A stretch of 14,851 nucleotides of DNA from Acidobacteriota bacterium (GCA_019510535.1 JAEKKE010000128.1:1-14851); one strand, 5' to 3'. Shown: positions 1-7,572, counted from the first letter of the stretch. The notes: a model not told the origin generated them from the letters alone. Program-made: numbers and translations.

Positions 1-316
1 ACTTTGCCGAAATCTCGCTGCGATTAGCCTTGGCTCCGGCTGCCTCAAAGAGCGGAGCACCCACCATGCCGCGGCGATCATACACACGCGCGATCATCGT
101 GGGATGCTGCACCACCGCCTCGCGTGCAAAACGCTCCGCGCCGGCCATATCAGAGGCGACAACACAGAAGGGCACATCCGGCGCCGGTTCTCCCTCGACT
201 GTCTCAGGGCGATCGCCGCTGAACAACACGGCGAACTCCGCTTCGGCCATCCGCTCATTCCAGTTTGATGGGCGATGCGAAGCGTCGTACAGAGGAAGAA
301 TGCGAAGGGAACTCAC
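1..316 (-). CDS. Unrecognised protein, N-terminal part, cut by window edge
   Basis: An open frame runs on the minus strand from GTG at 316 off the left edge, about 105 codons visible. The translation begins VSSLRILPLYDASHRPSNW and contains FAVLFSGDRP and later FCVVASDMAGAERFAREAV, a plausible globular protein with no membrane segment in the visible part. An in-frame TAA lies a short way upstream (about 340), so only the GTG at 316 or the ATG at 250 can start it. I prefer GTG because the residues between them (ILPLYDASHRPSNWNER) look coding and because a TATACT hexamer sits exactly at -12 to -7, the layout of a leaderless transcript. There is no Shine-Dalgarno sequence before 316. The plus-strand frame over the same bases (30-329) is a poorer protein. 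I do not recognise the family and give no function. The gene is divergent from glgC across about 410 bp. Confidence 0.6.
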   Translation of the reverse strand, partial: MSSLRILPLYDASHRPSNWNERMAEAEFAVLFSGDRPETVEGEPAPDVPFCVVASDMAGAERFAREAVVQHPTMIARVYDRRGMVGAPLFEAAGAKANRSEISAK

Positions 317-730
317 TCGAAAAGTATAGGTGCCCGACGCTTACTCTTGCTCTTCGTCAATGCATCCGCCTGCTCAACAATTTCAGACGATCCCCGCATG
401 TGCTCTCTGCAGTTTCAAGGAGAGCTCCGCCTACAGGAAACCCGTCAGCTGCTGCACTTGAGGGCGTTGCGCCGGTTCGTGCAAATGCGCGTACACTTGT
501 CCACGGCGGAATCAAGTTGCTCCGGCTGTCTTGAAGAGTTCCCAAATCCACGTAACATCCCGCGATGGAAGTTGACATGCGTTGAGAACGGATTCGTCGC
601 AAGAGCATGGAGAGCTTCCCAAATCCGGTATGCCTGAGAAGCAATTTCCTCCACGCTGATCGCCGGGATATGGAAACCGGCGAATAGATCCGAGCCGCGG
701 TCACCACGCCGGAGCCGTCAGATAAAGGCC
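317..730. other. Non-coding gap between divergent genes
   Basis: I see no convincing gene here. Short frames exist on both strands (for example 275-637 plus and 357-707 minus), but their translations are rich in Arg, Ser and Cys and lack domain character. One minus-strand frame (about 704 down to 445) contains VEEIASQAYRIWE, reminiscent of the start of DUF2934 proteins, but the rest does not follow that family. The 11-mer ttcccaaatcc occurs at 539-549 and again at 617-627. A small hairpin with arms CGCCGG and CCGGCG lies at 661-666 and 677-682, in the likely 5' leader of glgC. A TTGACA at 572-577 has no matching -10. Confidence 0.5.
323..328 (-). promoter_or_regulatory. Candidate -10 box of a leaderless promoter
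   Basis: The minus strand reads TATACT at 328-323, then six bases, then the GTG start at 316. A -10 hexamer at -12 to -7 from the start codon puts transcription initiation on the start codon itself. No good -35 sits 16-18 bp upstream; a TTGACG at 360-355 is 26 bp away, too far to pair with it. Confidence 0.35.
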
Positions 731-1972
731 ATGAATATGAATCCCAGAGTGGTTGCGTTCGTTCTTGCCGGCGGTATGGGGAGTCGGCTGTTACCGCTGA
801 CCGAAGCGCGAGCGAAACCTGCGGTTCCGTTCGGAGGCAAGTATCGGATCATCGATTTCGCCCTCAGCAATCTCATCAACTCCGGTCTTTGCTCGATTTA
901 TGTACTCGTTCAGTACAGAAGCGATTCCCTGTTGCGTCACTTGCGCGATGGCTGGCAGTTCGGCGGTCTTCTGCAGGATCAATTCATTGTTCCGGTAGCT
1001 GCCCAGCTGCATTCAGAAGAGGATGGCGGGTATCGAGGCACCGCTGACGCGATCTTCCAGAATTTGAATCTGTTGGATATCGCAGACGATAGTCTCGTCG
1101 CCATCTTTGGAGCCGACCATATCTACCGCATGGATATCCGGCAGATGATCGATTTTCACCTCCGCATGCATGCTGAGGCAACGGTTGCCGCGATTACGGT
1201 TCCCGCACATCAAGCCATTGAATTTGGGGTCATCGAGTGTGATCCGCAGGGCGTCATCAATGGTTTCCACGAGAAGCGCGAGAACGCGCCCAACATTCCG
1301 GGCAAGCCAGGCAAAGTGTATGCCTCGATGGGAAACTACATCTTTTCCGCGCGAGCTCTTTTCCGAGAGCTGCAAGCCGACGCTACGCGAGCGGAAAGCC
1401 GATTTGACTTTGGCCGGGACATCCTGCCCGCGATGCTCGCCCATAAAAGCGTGTACGCCTATGACTATCAGACGAACGTGATCCCTGATGACTTCGCCGA
1501 GGCACCTGTGTATTGGCGTGATGTGGGAACGTTGGATGCTTATTTCGAGGCGCAAATGGATTTGTGCGGGCCATTACCCTCGCTCAATCTCTATAACCGG
1601 CGGTGGCCTATTCGCACGGCCAGCTATCCTGATCCGAGCGCCAAGTTCAGCATCGACCCGCATGGGGAGCCGGGCAGTGCAACTCGTTCGATCATCTCGG
1701 GTGGTTGTATTCTTTCCGGCGGCACTGTTCGAAGCTCTGTTCTCGGACGTTCGGTCAAAGTCCATTCCGGCAGTGTTATCGAGGACTCGATTGTCTTCGA
1801 CAACTGCGTCATCGGAGCGAACTGCAGGATTCAACGTACCATTCTCGACGAGAATGTTGAGGTCCCGGATGGAGAATGCATCGGCTACGATCTCGACCGC
1901 GATCGATCCCGGCACCATGTCACCGATACAGGTATTGTCGTGGTCACGAGCAAATCGCTGCGTTCCCCATAG
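731..1972 (+). CDS. glgC: Glucose-1-phosphate adenylyltransferase (ADP-glucose pyrophosphorylase)
   Basis: The enzyme makes ADP-glucose from ATP and glucose-1-phosphate, the committed and usually allosterically controlled step of bacterial glycogen synthesis in the cytoplasm. The 413-residue product is close to the E. coli length (431). Visible motifs: nucleotide-binding GGMGSRL at 14-20; PAVPFGGKYRIIDFALSN at 30-47; YRGTADAIFQN at 101-111; GADHIYRMD at 128-135 with the metal-binding Asp129; Lys182 in FHEKR; YWRDVGTLDAY at 261-271. A left-handed beta-helix domain of hexapeptide type follows from about 310. The usual EKP motif reads EKR here. ATG 731 lies only 2 nt after AAAGG (724-728), so ATG 737 with 8-nt spacing may be the true start, two residues shorter. 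It stands alone, without glgA or glgB beside it. Its TAG stop uses the TA at the edge of a MITE-like element. Confidence 0.97.
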   Translation: MNMNPRVVAFVLAGGMGSRLLPLTEARAKPAVPFGGKYRIIDFALSNLINSGLCSIYVLVQYRSDSLLRHLRDGWQFGGLLQDQFIVPVAAQLHSEEDGGYRGTADAIFQNLNLLDIADDSLVAIFGADHIYRMDIRQMIDFHLRMHAEATVAAITVPAHQAIEFGVIECDPQGVINGFHEKRENAPNIPGKPGKVYASMGNYIFSARALFRELQADATRAESRFDFGRDILPAMLAHKSVYAYDYQTNVIPDDFAEAPVYWRDVGTLDAYFEAQMDLCGPLPSLNLYNRRWPIRTASYPDPSAKFSIDPHGEPGSATRSIISGGCILSGGTVRSSVLGRSVKVHSGSVIEDSIVFDNCVIGANCRIQRTILDENVEVPDGECIGYDLDRDRSRHHVTDTGIVVVTSKSLRSP

Positions 1973-2083
1973 AGCATTTCCCTGTAGGTGTAGAGTAGGG
2001 CTACCGCATCTATCGGTGTTTTCCGCAATGAAAACGCTGCTGCACGTCACTTTCGGGCTACCCAGCAACAGAGAAATGCTCTA
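1970..2083. mobile_element. MITE-like palindromic element with TA at both ends
   Basis: The left end TAGAGCATTTCCCTGT (1970-1985) is the reverse complement of 2068-2083 with a single mismatch (1981 against 2072). Both ends begin with TA, the target duplicated by IS630/Tc1-mariner elements. A second stem, GTTTTC (2018-2023) with GAAAAC (2030-2035), extends to about 10 pairs with wobbles. Its centre (2026.5) is exactly the centre of the whole 114 bp. The flanks between these stems pair only weakly. There is no coding frame. Removing the element together with one TA would turn the glgC stop from TAG into TAA followed by ATG, so termination is kept either way. It lies between the convergent ends of glgC and the AhpD-like gene and could also act as a bidirectional terminator hairpin. 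Without a second copy in view, mobility is inference. Confidence 0.6.
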
Positions 2084-2132
2084 AATGTTAGGCATTTCCT
2101 TGCAGCCTTGGAACGTGTCCCTGCACACTGCT

Positions 2133-2543
2133 TCAACAATCAGCGAGAAATTCCTTATCCACCGGTATCTGCATCGCATTCGCCAGATTGTTGGTCTCAG
2201 CTGCCATACCGACCACCGCAAGAAACTCGGCGTACTGCTCGTCAGTAAGCCCCTTCGTGCGTGCAGCCGCGGTATGTGAGTGGATACAGTACGTGCAACT
2301 GTTCACCGTCGAGACGGCGATATAGATCAGTTCCTTCGTAAGAGGATCGAGAGTTCCGGGTGCGATCATCACCTCTTTGAGGCTCTGCCATGTCCGCTGC
2401 AGCAGTGCAGGCTGGTTCGCGAGAGCACGCCAGAAATTATTCACGAAGTCCGTCTTCCGAACAGCGCGAATGTCGTCAAAGACGGCTTTCAGTTCCGGCA
2501 CCTTGTTGATCTCTTCATCTGTCCAGATCTTTACAGTGGCCAC
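2133..2543 (-). CDS. AhpD-like / carboxymuconolactone decarboxylase family protein
   Basis: A 136-residue protein of the AhpD-like fold, small helical proteins that reduce peroxides or act on lactone substrates. The motif is complete: Glu71, Cys83, Cys86 and His90 (in NSCTYCIHSH). The spacing of 12, 3 and 4 residues equals that of the catalytic Glu118-Cys130-Cys133-His137 set of M. tuberculosis AhpD, so disulfide-based peroxidase chemistry is likely. The substrate cannot be read from sequence. The start is GTG at 2543, chosen because GGAGG (2557-2553) lies 8 nt before it. A free Cys is the last residue. It follows infB on the same strand but is separated from it by an intrinsic terminator, so it should have its own promoter, which I could not identify. 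It converges with glgC. Confidence 0.85.
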   Translation of the reverse strand: MATVKIWTDEEINKVPELKAVFDDIRAVRKTDFVNNFWRALANQPALLQRTWQSLKEVMIAPGTLDPLTKELIYIAVSTVNSCTYCIHSHTAAARTKGLTDEQYAEFLAVVGMAAETNNLANAMQIPVDKEFLADC

Positions 2544-2552
2544 GGCGTAGTT

Positions 2553-2557
2553 CCTCC
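2553..2557 (-). promoter_or_regulatory. Shine-Dalgarno site fixing the AhpD-like GTG start
   Basis: The minus strand carries GGAGG followed by 8 nt and then GTG at 2543. This supports the GTG start over any internal ATG. Confidence 0.7.
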
Positions 2558-2620
2558 ATCCAGGAGCTCACAAAGTAGCGCCTTGTCTCATTGTCCCACC
2601 AGCGAGAACAACATCGGGCG

Positions 2621-2649
2621 AAACAAAAGGCAGGCCCGAAGGCCTGCCT
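2621..2649 (-). terminator. Intrinsic terminator after infB
   Basis: Read on the minus strand, a perfect 9-bp stem AGGCAGGCC (2649-2641) pairs with GGCCTGCCT (2636-2628) around a UUCG tetraloop and runs into TTTTGTTT. It begins 24 bp after the infB stop. It should end the rimP-nusA-infB transcript before the AhpD-like gene. Confidence 0.93.
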
Positions 2650-2673
2650 ATCTGTGTTTCTGTGCACCTTAGT

Positions 2674-5600
2674 CTACGCGTGCGTTGCGGCTGCCTTGGC
2701 TGCGGCTTCCCGCAGTTCGGCAGTGTTAGCTCCGAGTTCGGCGGCGATCTTCTCGGTGGTGTACGCCTCGATCATGTCGCCGGCCTTGATGTCCTTGAAG
2801 TTGAGATCGATACCGCACTCGTAGCCTTCGCGAACATCGCTGACATCGTCCTTGAAGCGCTTGAGGTTGGTGAGCTTGCCCTTCCACACCTCCTCGCCGT
2901 CGCGCTTGACGCGTACCTGCGAGTTGCGGTGGATGACGCCGTCGCGCACCGTGCAACCGGCAATCTGGCCCACCTTCGAGATCTTGAAGACACTGAGCAC
3001 TTCGGCGCGGCCCTGGTACTGCTCCCGGTAGACCGGCTCCAGCAGACCGTACATCGCCTTGGTGATCTCGTCCTGCAGCTCATAGATGATGGAGTGCATA
3101 CGGATCTGGACGTTTTCCTGCTCGGCCAGTTCCGCGGCCTTGCGCTCCGGACGGACGTTGAAGCCGATGATGATCGCGTTGGACGCGGTCGCCAGCAGAA
3201 CGTCGCTCTCGGTGATGGAGCCCACTCCCGAGTGCAGCACCTTCACGCGCACCTTCTCGGTCGACATACGCTGCAGCGAGTCGGCCAGAACCTCGACCGA
3301 ACCCTGCACGTCGCCCTTGAGGATGATGTTCAGGTCCTTCACGCCGGCCTGCTTGATCTGCTCCGCCAGGCCTTCCAGAGACACGCGGCTCGACTTGGCG
3401 AGCTGTGCCTCGCGCTCCTTCATCTTGCGGTACTGCGCAATGCCCTTGGCCTTGTCGCGATCCGCCATTACCAGGAAGGTATCACCTGCGTCAGGAATAC
3501 CTTCCAGACCCAGGATCTCCACCGGTGTCGACGGTCCAGCCTCGCTGATCGAGCGACCGCGGTCGTCGAACATAGCCCGGACTTTACCAAAGGTGTTGCC
3601 GACGATGTAGCTGTCGTTGACGCGCAGCGTTCCGTTCTGCACCAGGATCGAGGCCACGGCGCCACGACCGCGGTCGAGCTTGGCTTCGATCACGGTACCG
3701 ACCGCCGGGCGCTCCGGGGTGGCCTTCTGCTCGTTCGTGTCGGCGACCAGGCAGATCATCTCTTCCAGGCCGTCGAGGTTGATGCGCTTCTTCGCCGATA
3801 CCTGAACGAACGGCGTATTGCCGCCCCAGCTATCCGGCTGCAGGCCCCGGTCAGCAAGCTGCTGCATCACGCGATCCGGGTTCGCTTCAGGCTTATCGAT
3901 CTTGTTCACTGCGACGATGATCGGCACCTTAGCGGCACGTGCGTGATCGATGGCTTCCAGCGTCTGCGGCATCACGCCGTCGTCGGCTGCGACTACTACG
4001 ACGACGATATCCGTCACCTTGGCGCCGCGGGCACGCATGCGGGTAAAGGCCTCGTGACCCGGTGTATCCAGGAAGACGATCTCGCGGCCAAAGGCGGGCG
4101 AGCCCTCCTTGGTGACATGCACCTTGTAGGCACCGATGTGCTGGGTAATGCCACCGGCTTCGCCGCTGGCGACGTCGGTCTCACGCAGCGCATCGAGAAG
4201 GCTGGTCTTACCGTGGTCGACGTGACCCATGACGGTGACCACCGGCGGACGGACAATCTCCACCATGCCGGAGGTATCTTCCAGCAGACCCTCAATGGCC
4301 TCGTTCTCGAGCTGTTCTTCCACCGAGATGATGCTGACGTCCGCGCCGAACTGACGCGACACGTCCTTCACCAGATCGTTGTCGAGCGACTGGTTTACGG
4401 TGACAAAAACGCCCTTCATCAGCAGCGAGGCGATAAGGTCCTTGCCGCGGACTTCCAGCTTCTCGGCCAGATCCTTGACGCTGATGCCTTCGGTCACGGT
4501 GAGGTTCTTCGTGATCGGCACCGGCTCGCGCGCAACCGGCATACCGCCGAAGCGCGGAGCGTTGAAGCCCTTCATCGGGCCTTCTTTGCTCTTCTCGTAC
4601 TGCTGGCCGCGACGGTTGCCGCCGGGGCGCTGTCCTGGACGGCTGCTAGGCGCCGCTCCTACGTCGCCTGGAGGCGGCAGCATACCCGGTGCACCACCAG
4701 GACGTTGTCCACCACCGAAGCCAGGACGCTGGCCAAAGCCAGGACGACCACCGCCGGGTCCACCGGTCGGGTGCGTGCGCGTCGGATGCATGGGACGGCG
4801 TTCGCCGGGACGCATTGGAGGACGGCCACCACCGCCGCCTGGACCGCCCGGACCGCCCGGACCGCCGCCACCTGGTCCCGAAGGACGCGGGCGCTCAAAG
4901 ATGGGCCGGCCACGTTGTATGCCGAGATTCGCCGCTCCGACAGGAGCGGTATACGTCGGCCGAGGTCCGGTCTGCGGCATAATCACGCGGCGCACCGGTG
5001 CTGCCGGCGCTGCCGCAGCCGGGGCAGGAGTCAAAGCCGGAGTCTCTGGCGCCGCCGGAGTAGCCACCGGCTGTTCTGCCGAAGCGGCGGGTGCGGCATG
5101 AACGGCAGATGCGGGAGTAGCAGTGACTGGCGCCGCCGGAGCTGACGGCCTGGCCACAACACCCCCACCTGCCGGAGGCACTGGACGCGGAGCCGCGACT
5201 ACCGGACCAGCCGGAGGACGGCCGGCGATGGCAGGAGCAGGGGGCGTCGCCTTAGGAGCGATGATCTGGGGGCCGCGGCGCTCCATCTGCGGCATGATAC
5301 GCCTGGGAGCCGCTGGTTGTTGTGAAAAAGATGTTGCAGCCGGTCCATGGGCAGCGGCCGCAGCCGGGGCAACCGGAGCTGCCGGAGCGACATGGGTAGA
5401 CGGCGCCGGTGTTGCCGGAGGCGTTGACACCGGAGGAGCGACTGCCGGACGGGTGACCACGACTCCGGGCGGCGGCGGCGTAGCAACAGCCGGGCGCTGT
5501 GGCGGCGCAGCGACGGCCGGACGTTGCGGCGGCACCGCCGCAGCAGGACGCGAATGCGCCTGCTGCTCAGCCTGTTTACGCTCCAGAATCGCCTTCAGCG

Positions 5601-5844
5601 CATCGCCAGGCTTAGAGATCTTCGAAAGATCGATCTTGGGTTCGCCGGCGGCAGCGGCAGAGCGCGCCCCACTCGACGGCGAGCCGCCCCGGAGGTATAC
5701 GCGCACACGAGCAGCTTCATCTTCTTCCAGCGAGCTTGAATGCGTCTTCTTTTCGGTCACGCCCACTGCGGTCAAAGCGTCGAGAATCGACTTGCTCTTG
5801 ACCTCCAGTTCGCGCGCCAAATCATTGATTCGAACTTTACTCAT
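2674..5844 (-). CDS. infB: Translation initiation factor IF-2
   Basis: IF-2 is the GTPase that brings initiator fMet-tRNA to the 30S subunit and promotes subunit joining. The 1056-residue product is longer than E. coli IF-2 (890). Order: N-terminal IF2_N-type domain (about 1-50); a long Pro/Ala-rich, then Gly/Pro/Arg-rich linker (about 97-440) with a repeated PPQRPAVA (105-112, 114-121) and a Gly-Gly-Pro run; second IF2_N domain (about 447-500); GTPase domain with G1 GHVDHGKT (540-547), G3 DTPGH (593-597), G4 NKID (647-650) and G5 SAK (683-685); then domains II to IV with the fMet-tRNA-binding C-terminus. All GTPase signature residues are present. Start ATG 5844 has AGGGG (5853-5849) 4 nt upstream. 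It follows nusA after 126 bp and ends at an intrinsic terminator; rbfA and truB, often next in other bacteria, are absent here. Confidence 0.98.
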   Translation of the reverse strand: MSKVRINDLARELEVKSKSILDALTAVGVTEKKTHSSSLEEDEAARVRVYLRGGSPSSGARSAAAAGEPKIDLSKISKPGDALKAILERKQAEQQAHSRPAAAVPPQRPAVAAPPQRPAVATPPPPGVVVTRPAVAPPVSTPPATPAPSTHVAPAAPVAPAAAAAHGPAATSFSQQPAAPRRIMPQMERRGPQIIAPKATPPAPAIAGRPPAGPVVAAPRPVPPAGGGVVARPSAPAAPVTATPASAVHAAPAASAEQPVATPAAPETPALTPAPAAAAPAAPVRRVIMPQTGPRPTYTAPVGAANLGIQRGRPIFERPRPSGPGGGGPGGPGGPGGGGGRPPMRPGERRPMHPTRTHPTGGPGGGRPGFGQRPGFGGGQRPGGAPGMLPPPGDVGAAPSSRPGQRPGGNRRGQQYEKSKEGPMKGFNAPRFGGMPVAREPVPITKNLTVTEGISVKDLAEKLEVRGKDLIASLLMKGVFVTVNQSLDNDLVKDVSRQFGADVSIISVEEQLENEAIEGLLEDTSGMVEIVRPPVVTVMGHVDHGKTSLLDALRETDVASGEAGGITQHIGAYKVHVTKEGSPAFGREIVFLDTPGHEAFTRMRARGAKVTDIVVVVVAADDGVMPQTLEAIDHARAAKVPIIVAVNKIDKPEANPDRVMQQLADRGLQPDSWGGNTPFVQVSAKKRINLDGLEEMICLVADTNEQKATPERPAVGTVIEAKLDRGRGAVASILVQNGTLRVNDSYIVGNTFGKVRAMFDDRGRSISEAGPSTPVEILGLEGIPDAGDTFLVMADRDKAKGIAQYRKMKEREAQLAKSSRVSLEGLAEQIKQAGVKDLNIILKGDVQGSVEVLADSLQRMSTEKVRVKVLHSGVGSITESDVLLATASNAIIIGFNVRPERKAAELAEQENVQIRMHSIIYELQDEITKAMYGLLEPVYREQYQGRAEVLSVFKISKVGQIAGCTVRDGVIHRNSQVRVKRDGEEVWKGKLTNLKRFKDDVSDVREGYECGIDLNFKDIKAGDMIEAYTTEKIAAELGANTAELREAAAKAAATHA
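4841..4867 (-). repeat. Short tandem repeat inside infB (9-bp unit, three copies)
   Basis: The plus strand shows ggaccgccc repeated three times, the last copy ending in g. It encodes the Gly-Gly-Pro run of the IF-2 linker. Such in-frame 9-bp repeats can change copy number by slippage without breaking the frame. Confidence 0.8.
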
Positions 5845-5936
5845 CCGTCCCCTATTCGCTACCCCTTGCAGACTCAGCCGTTCATACGCAGCCTCAACCC
5901 TTCGGGATGTTTAAAACCGTCAACACTTAATCTTAC

Positions 5937-5962
5937 CGCCGTTCGGCACATGCCGAACGGCG
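5937..5962 (-). promoter_or_regulatory. Strong hairpin between nusA and infB, no T tract
   Basis: CGCCGTTCGGCA (5937-5948) is the perfect reverse complement of TGCCGAACGGCG (5951-5962), 12 bp with only two bases between, so in practice an 11-bp stem with a 4-nt loop. It begins 8 nt after the nusA stop. On the minus strand it is followed by GGTAAGATT, so it lacks the U-run of an intrinsic terminator. A role in RNA processing, stability, or setting the nusA-to-infB ratio is possible but is inference. Confidence 0.6.
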
Positions 5963-5970
5963 TCCACAGC

Positions 5971-7572
5971 CTAACCACGGTCGCGGCCATCTTCGTCGCG
6001 CTCGTTGTCAATCGTCTCGTTCGCGATATCCTCCGACTCCGCAACCAGCGTGTCCACGCTGTCGTTGTCGAGCTCAATCTGTTCTTCCCGGGCATCTGCA
6101 TCTGAGTAGGCGTCCGTCCCCGAGTCTGCTTCTTCAGCATCCTGAAGCTCCTCGGTCGACTCGTTTGCCTCTTCCGCCATCAGCCCTTTTCCTTCGTTCT
6201 CTGCCGCTAAGATCTCTTCCGGTGTCCTGGTCACTGAAGATTCCTCCTGGAGGACTTCAGATGCCGCCTGCACCAGGGCAGGACGCTCCTCACCTTCGGC
6301 ATATTGGCCGAAATAATGGCGAACAGCGACCGAAATCTTCTCCACAGTCTTCTCGCCGATACCCGGAACCTCTTCCAACTGCTCCGGAGTCATGTCGGCC
6401 AGCGATTCCACCGTGGTAATTCCGGCAGCGATCAGTTTCTCCAGAATCGTCTCGCCCAGCTCGGTGACCTGTTCGATCGGAGTCGATGGTCCGCCGGAGA
6501 GCGCCTGCATCGCCTGCTCGACCTCCTGGCGCTTCTCTTCCTCGCTCTTGATGTCGATCTTCCAGCCAAGCAGCTTCGCTGCCAGGCGCACATTCTGGCC
6601 CTTCTTGCCGATTGCCAGCGACAACTGCGTATCGTCGACGATCACTTCGAGCTGCTTCTCGGTCAGATCCGTTATGGAGACGCGAGAGACCTTGGCGGGT
6701 TGCAATGCCTTCTCCGCGAAGGTCGTGATCTCATCGGAGAACTCAATGATGTCGATCTTCTCGCCGCGCAGCTCGCGGATGATCGACTGTACGCGCATAC
6801 CCTTCATGCCGACGCAGGCGCCGACCGGATCCACATCCTTGTCGCGTGACTGCACGGCGATCTTCGTACGCTCACCGGCCTCACGGGCAATGGCCTTGAT
6901 CATCACCGTGTTGTCGTAGATCTCCGGAACCTCGGCCTGGAACAGACTCTGCACCAGCGCCGGAGCGGCACGGCTGACGATTACCTGCGGTCCCTTGGCG
7001 GCGCGGTCCACACGCAACAACACCACGCGTACGCGTTCGCCCGCGGCAAACTGCTCCAGCCGGCTCTGCTCACGCTTCGGCATGCGGGCTTCGGCCTTGC
7101 CGATATCGAAGATCACATCCATCGGCTCCAGGCGCTTCACCATCGCCGTGATGATCTCGCCGATGCGGTGGTTGTATTCATTGAAAACCGTATCGCGCTC
7201 TGCTTCGCGCACCTTCTGGAAAATGACCTGCTTCGCCATCTGCGCGGCGATACGCCCCAGCGGGCTCGTGTCCTTGTAAAAACGCAGCTCACCGCCGGCT
7301 TCGACCTCAGGCGCAAGCTCACGGGCCTGTTCCAGCGTGAGCTGGTTCAGCTCGTCCTCAAGCTGATCAGGACCTTCCACCACGGTCTTGTACACATAGG
7401 CCCGAATCTCGCCCGTCTCACGATCCAACTCAGCTCGCATGTTCTCCTGCGTGCGGTAGTACTTGCGTGTCGCCAGCGCAATCGCGTCTTCCACCGCGGC
7501 GACCACAATCTCCGCATCGATACCTTTTTCGCGGCTCAGAATCTGAATCGACTCGTACAGTGCACTTGCCAT
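5971..7572 (-). CDS. nusA: Transcription termination/antitermination factor NusA
   Basis: NusA binds RNA polymerase and nascent RNA and modulates pausing, termination and antitermination. The 533-residue product (E. coli 495) shows the N-terminal polymerase-binding domain, an S1 domain (starting near EIITAMVKRLEP) and KH1 with VGMKGMR (GxxG at 255-258) after the family signature DPVGACVG. KH2 follows with GKKGQNVRLAAKLLGW (GxxG at 322-325), then a C-terminal helix-hairpin-helix region (LEEVPGIGEKTVEKI). Roughly the last 70 residues are strongly acidic and low in complexity (Glu, Asp, Ser, Ala), apparently a disordered tail. ATG 7572 is preceded by GAGG (7585-7582) with 9-nt spacing. It lies 83 bp after rimP and 126 bp before infB in the same direction, the conserved order. 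In E. coli NusA regulates its own operon through leader terminators; a candidate leader hairpin is present here upstream of rimP. Confidence 0.98.
   Translation of the reverse strand: MASALYESIQILSREKGIDAEIVVAAVEDAIALATRKYYRTQENMRAELDRETGEIRAYVYKTVVEGPDQLEDELNQLTLEQARELAPEVEAGGELRFYKDTSPLGRIAAQMAKQVIFQKVREAERDTVFNEYNHRIGEIITAMVKRLEPMDVIFDIGKAEARMPKREQSRLEQFAAGERVRVVLLRVDRAAKGPQVIVSRAAPALVQSLFQAEVPEIYDNTVMIKAIAREAGERTKIAVQSRDKDVDPVGACVGMKGMRVQSIIRELRGEKIDIIEFSDEITTFAEKALQPAKVSRVSITDLTEKQLEVIVDDTQLSLAIGKKGQNVRLAAKLLGWKIDIKSEEEKRQEVEQAMQALSGGPSTPIEQVTELGETILEKLIAAGITTVESLADMTPEQLEEVPGIGEKTVEKISVAVRHYFGQYAEGEERPALVQAASEVLQEESSVTRTPEEILAAENEGKGLMAEEANESTEELQDAEEADSGTDAYSDADAREEQIELDNDSVDTLVAESEDIANETIDNERDEDGRDRG

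Noticed and set aside
572..577. TTGACA as a -35 box for glgC
   Set aside because: No -10-like hexamer lies 16-18 bp downstream; the bases there are cgtcgc.
357..707. 116-codon minus-strand frame in the glgC upstream gap
   Set aside because: It has an irregular Arg/Ser-rich translation with no domain character and no ribosome site.
2662..5145. 827-codon open frame antisense to infB
   Set aside because: Its product is rich in Leu, Arg, Asp and His with no domain, and it mirrors the well-supported IF-2 gene. Long antisense frames are expected opposite GC-rich genes.
5123..5914. 263-codon Gly/Ala-rich plus-strand frame
   Set aside because: It is the complement of the Pro/Ala linker of IF-2, which makes Gly/Ala runs on the other strand.
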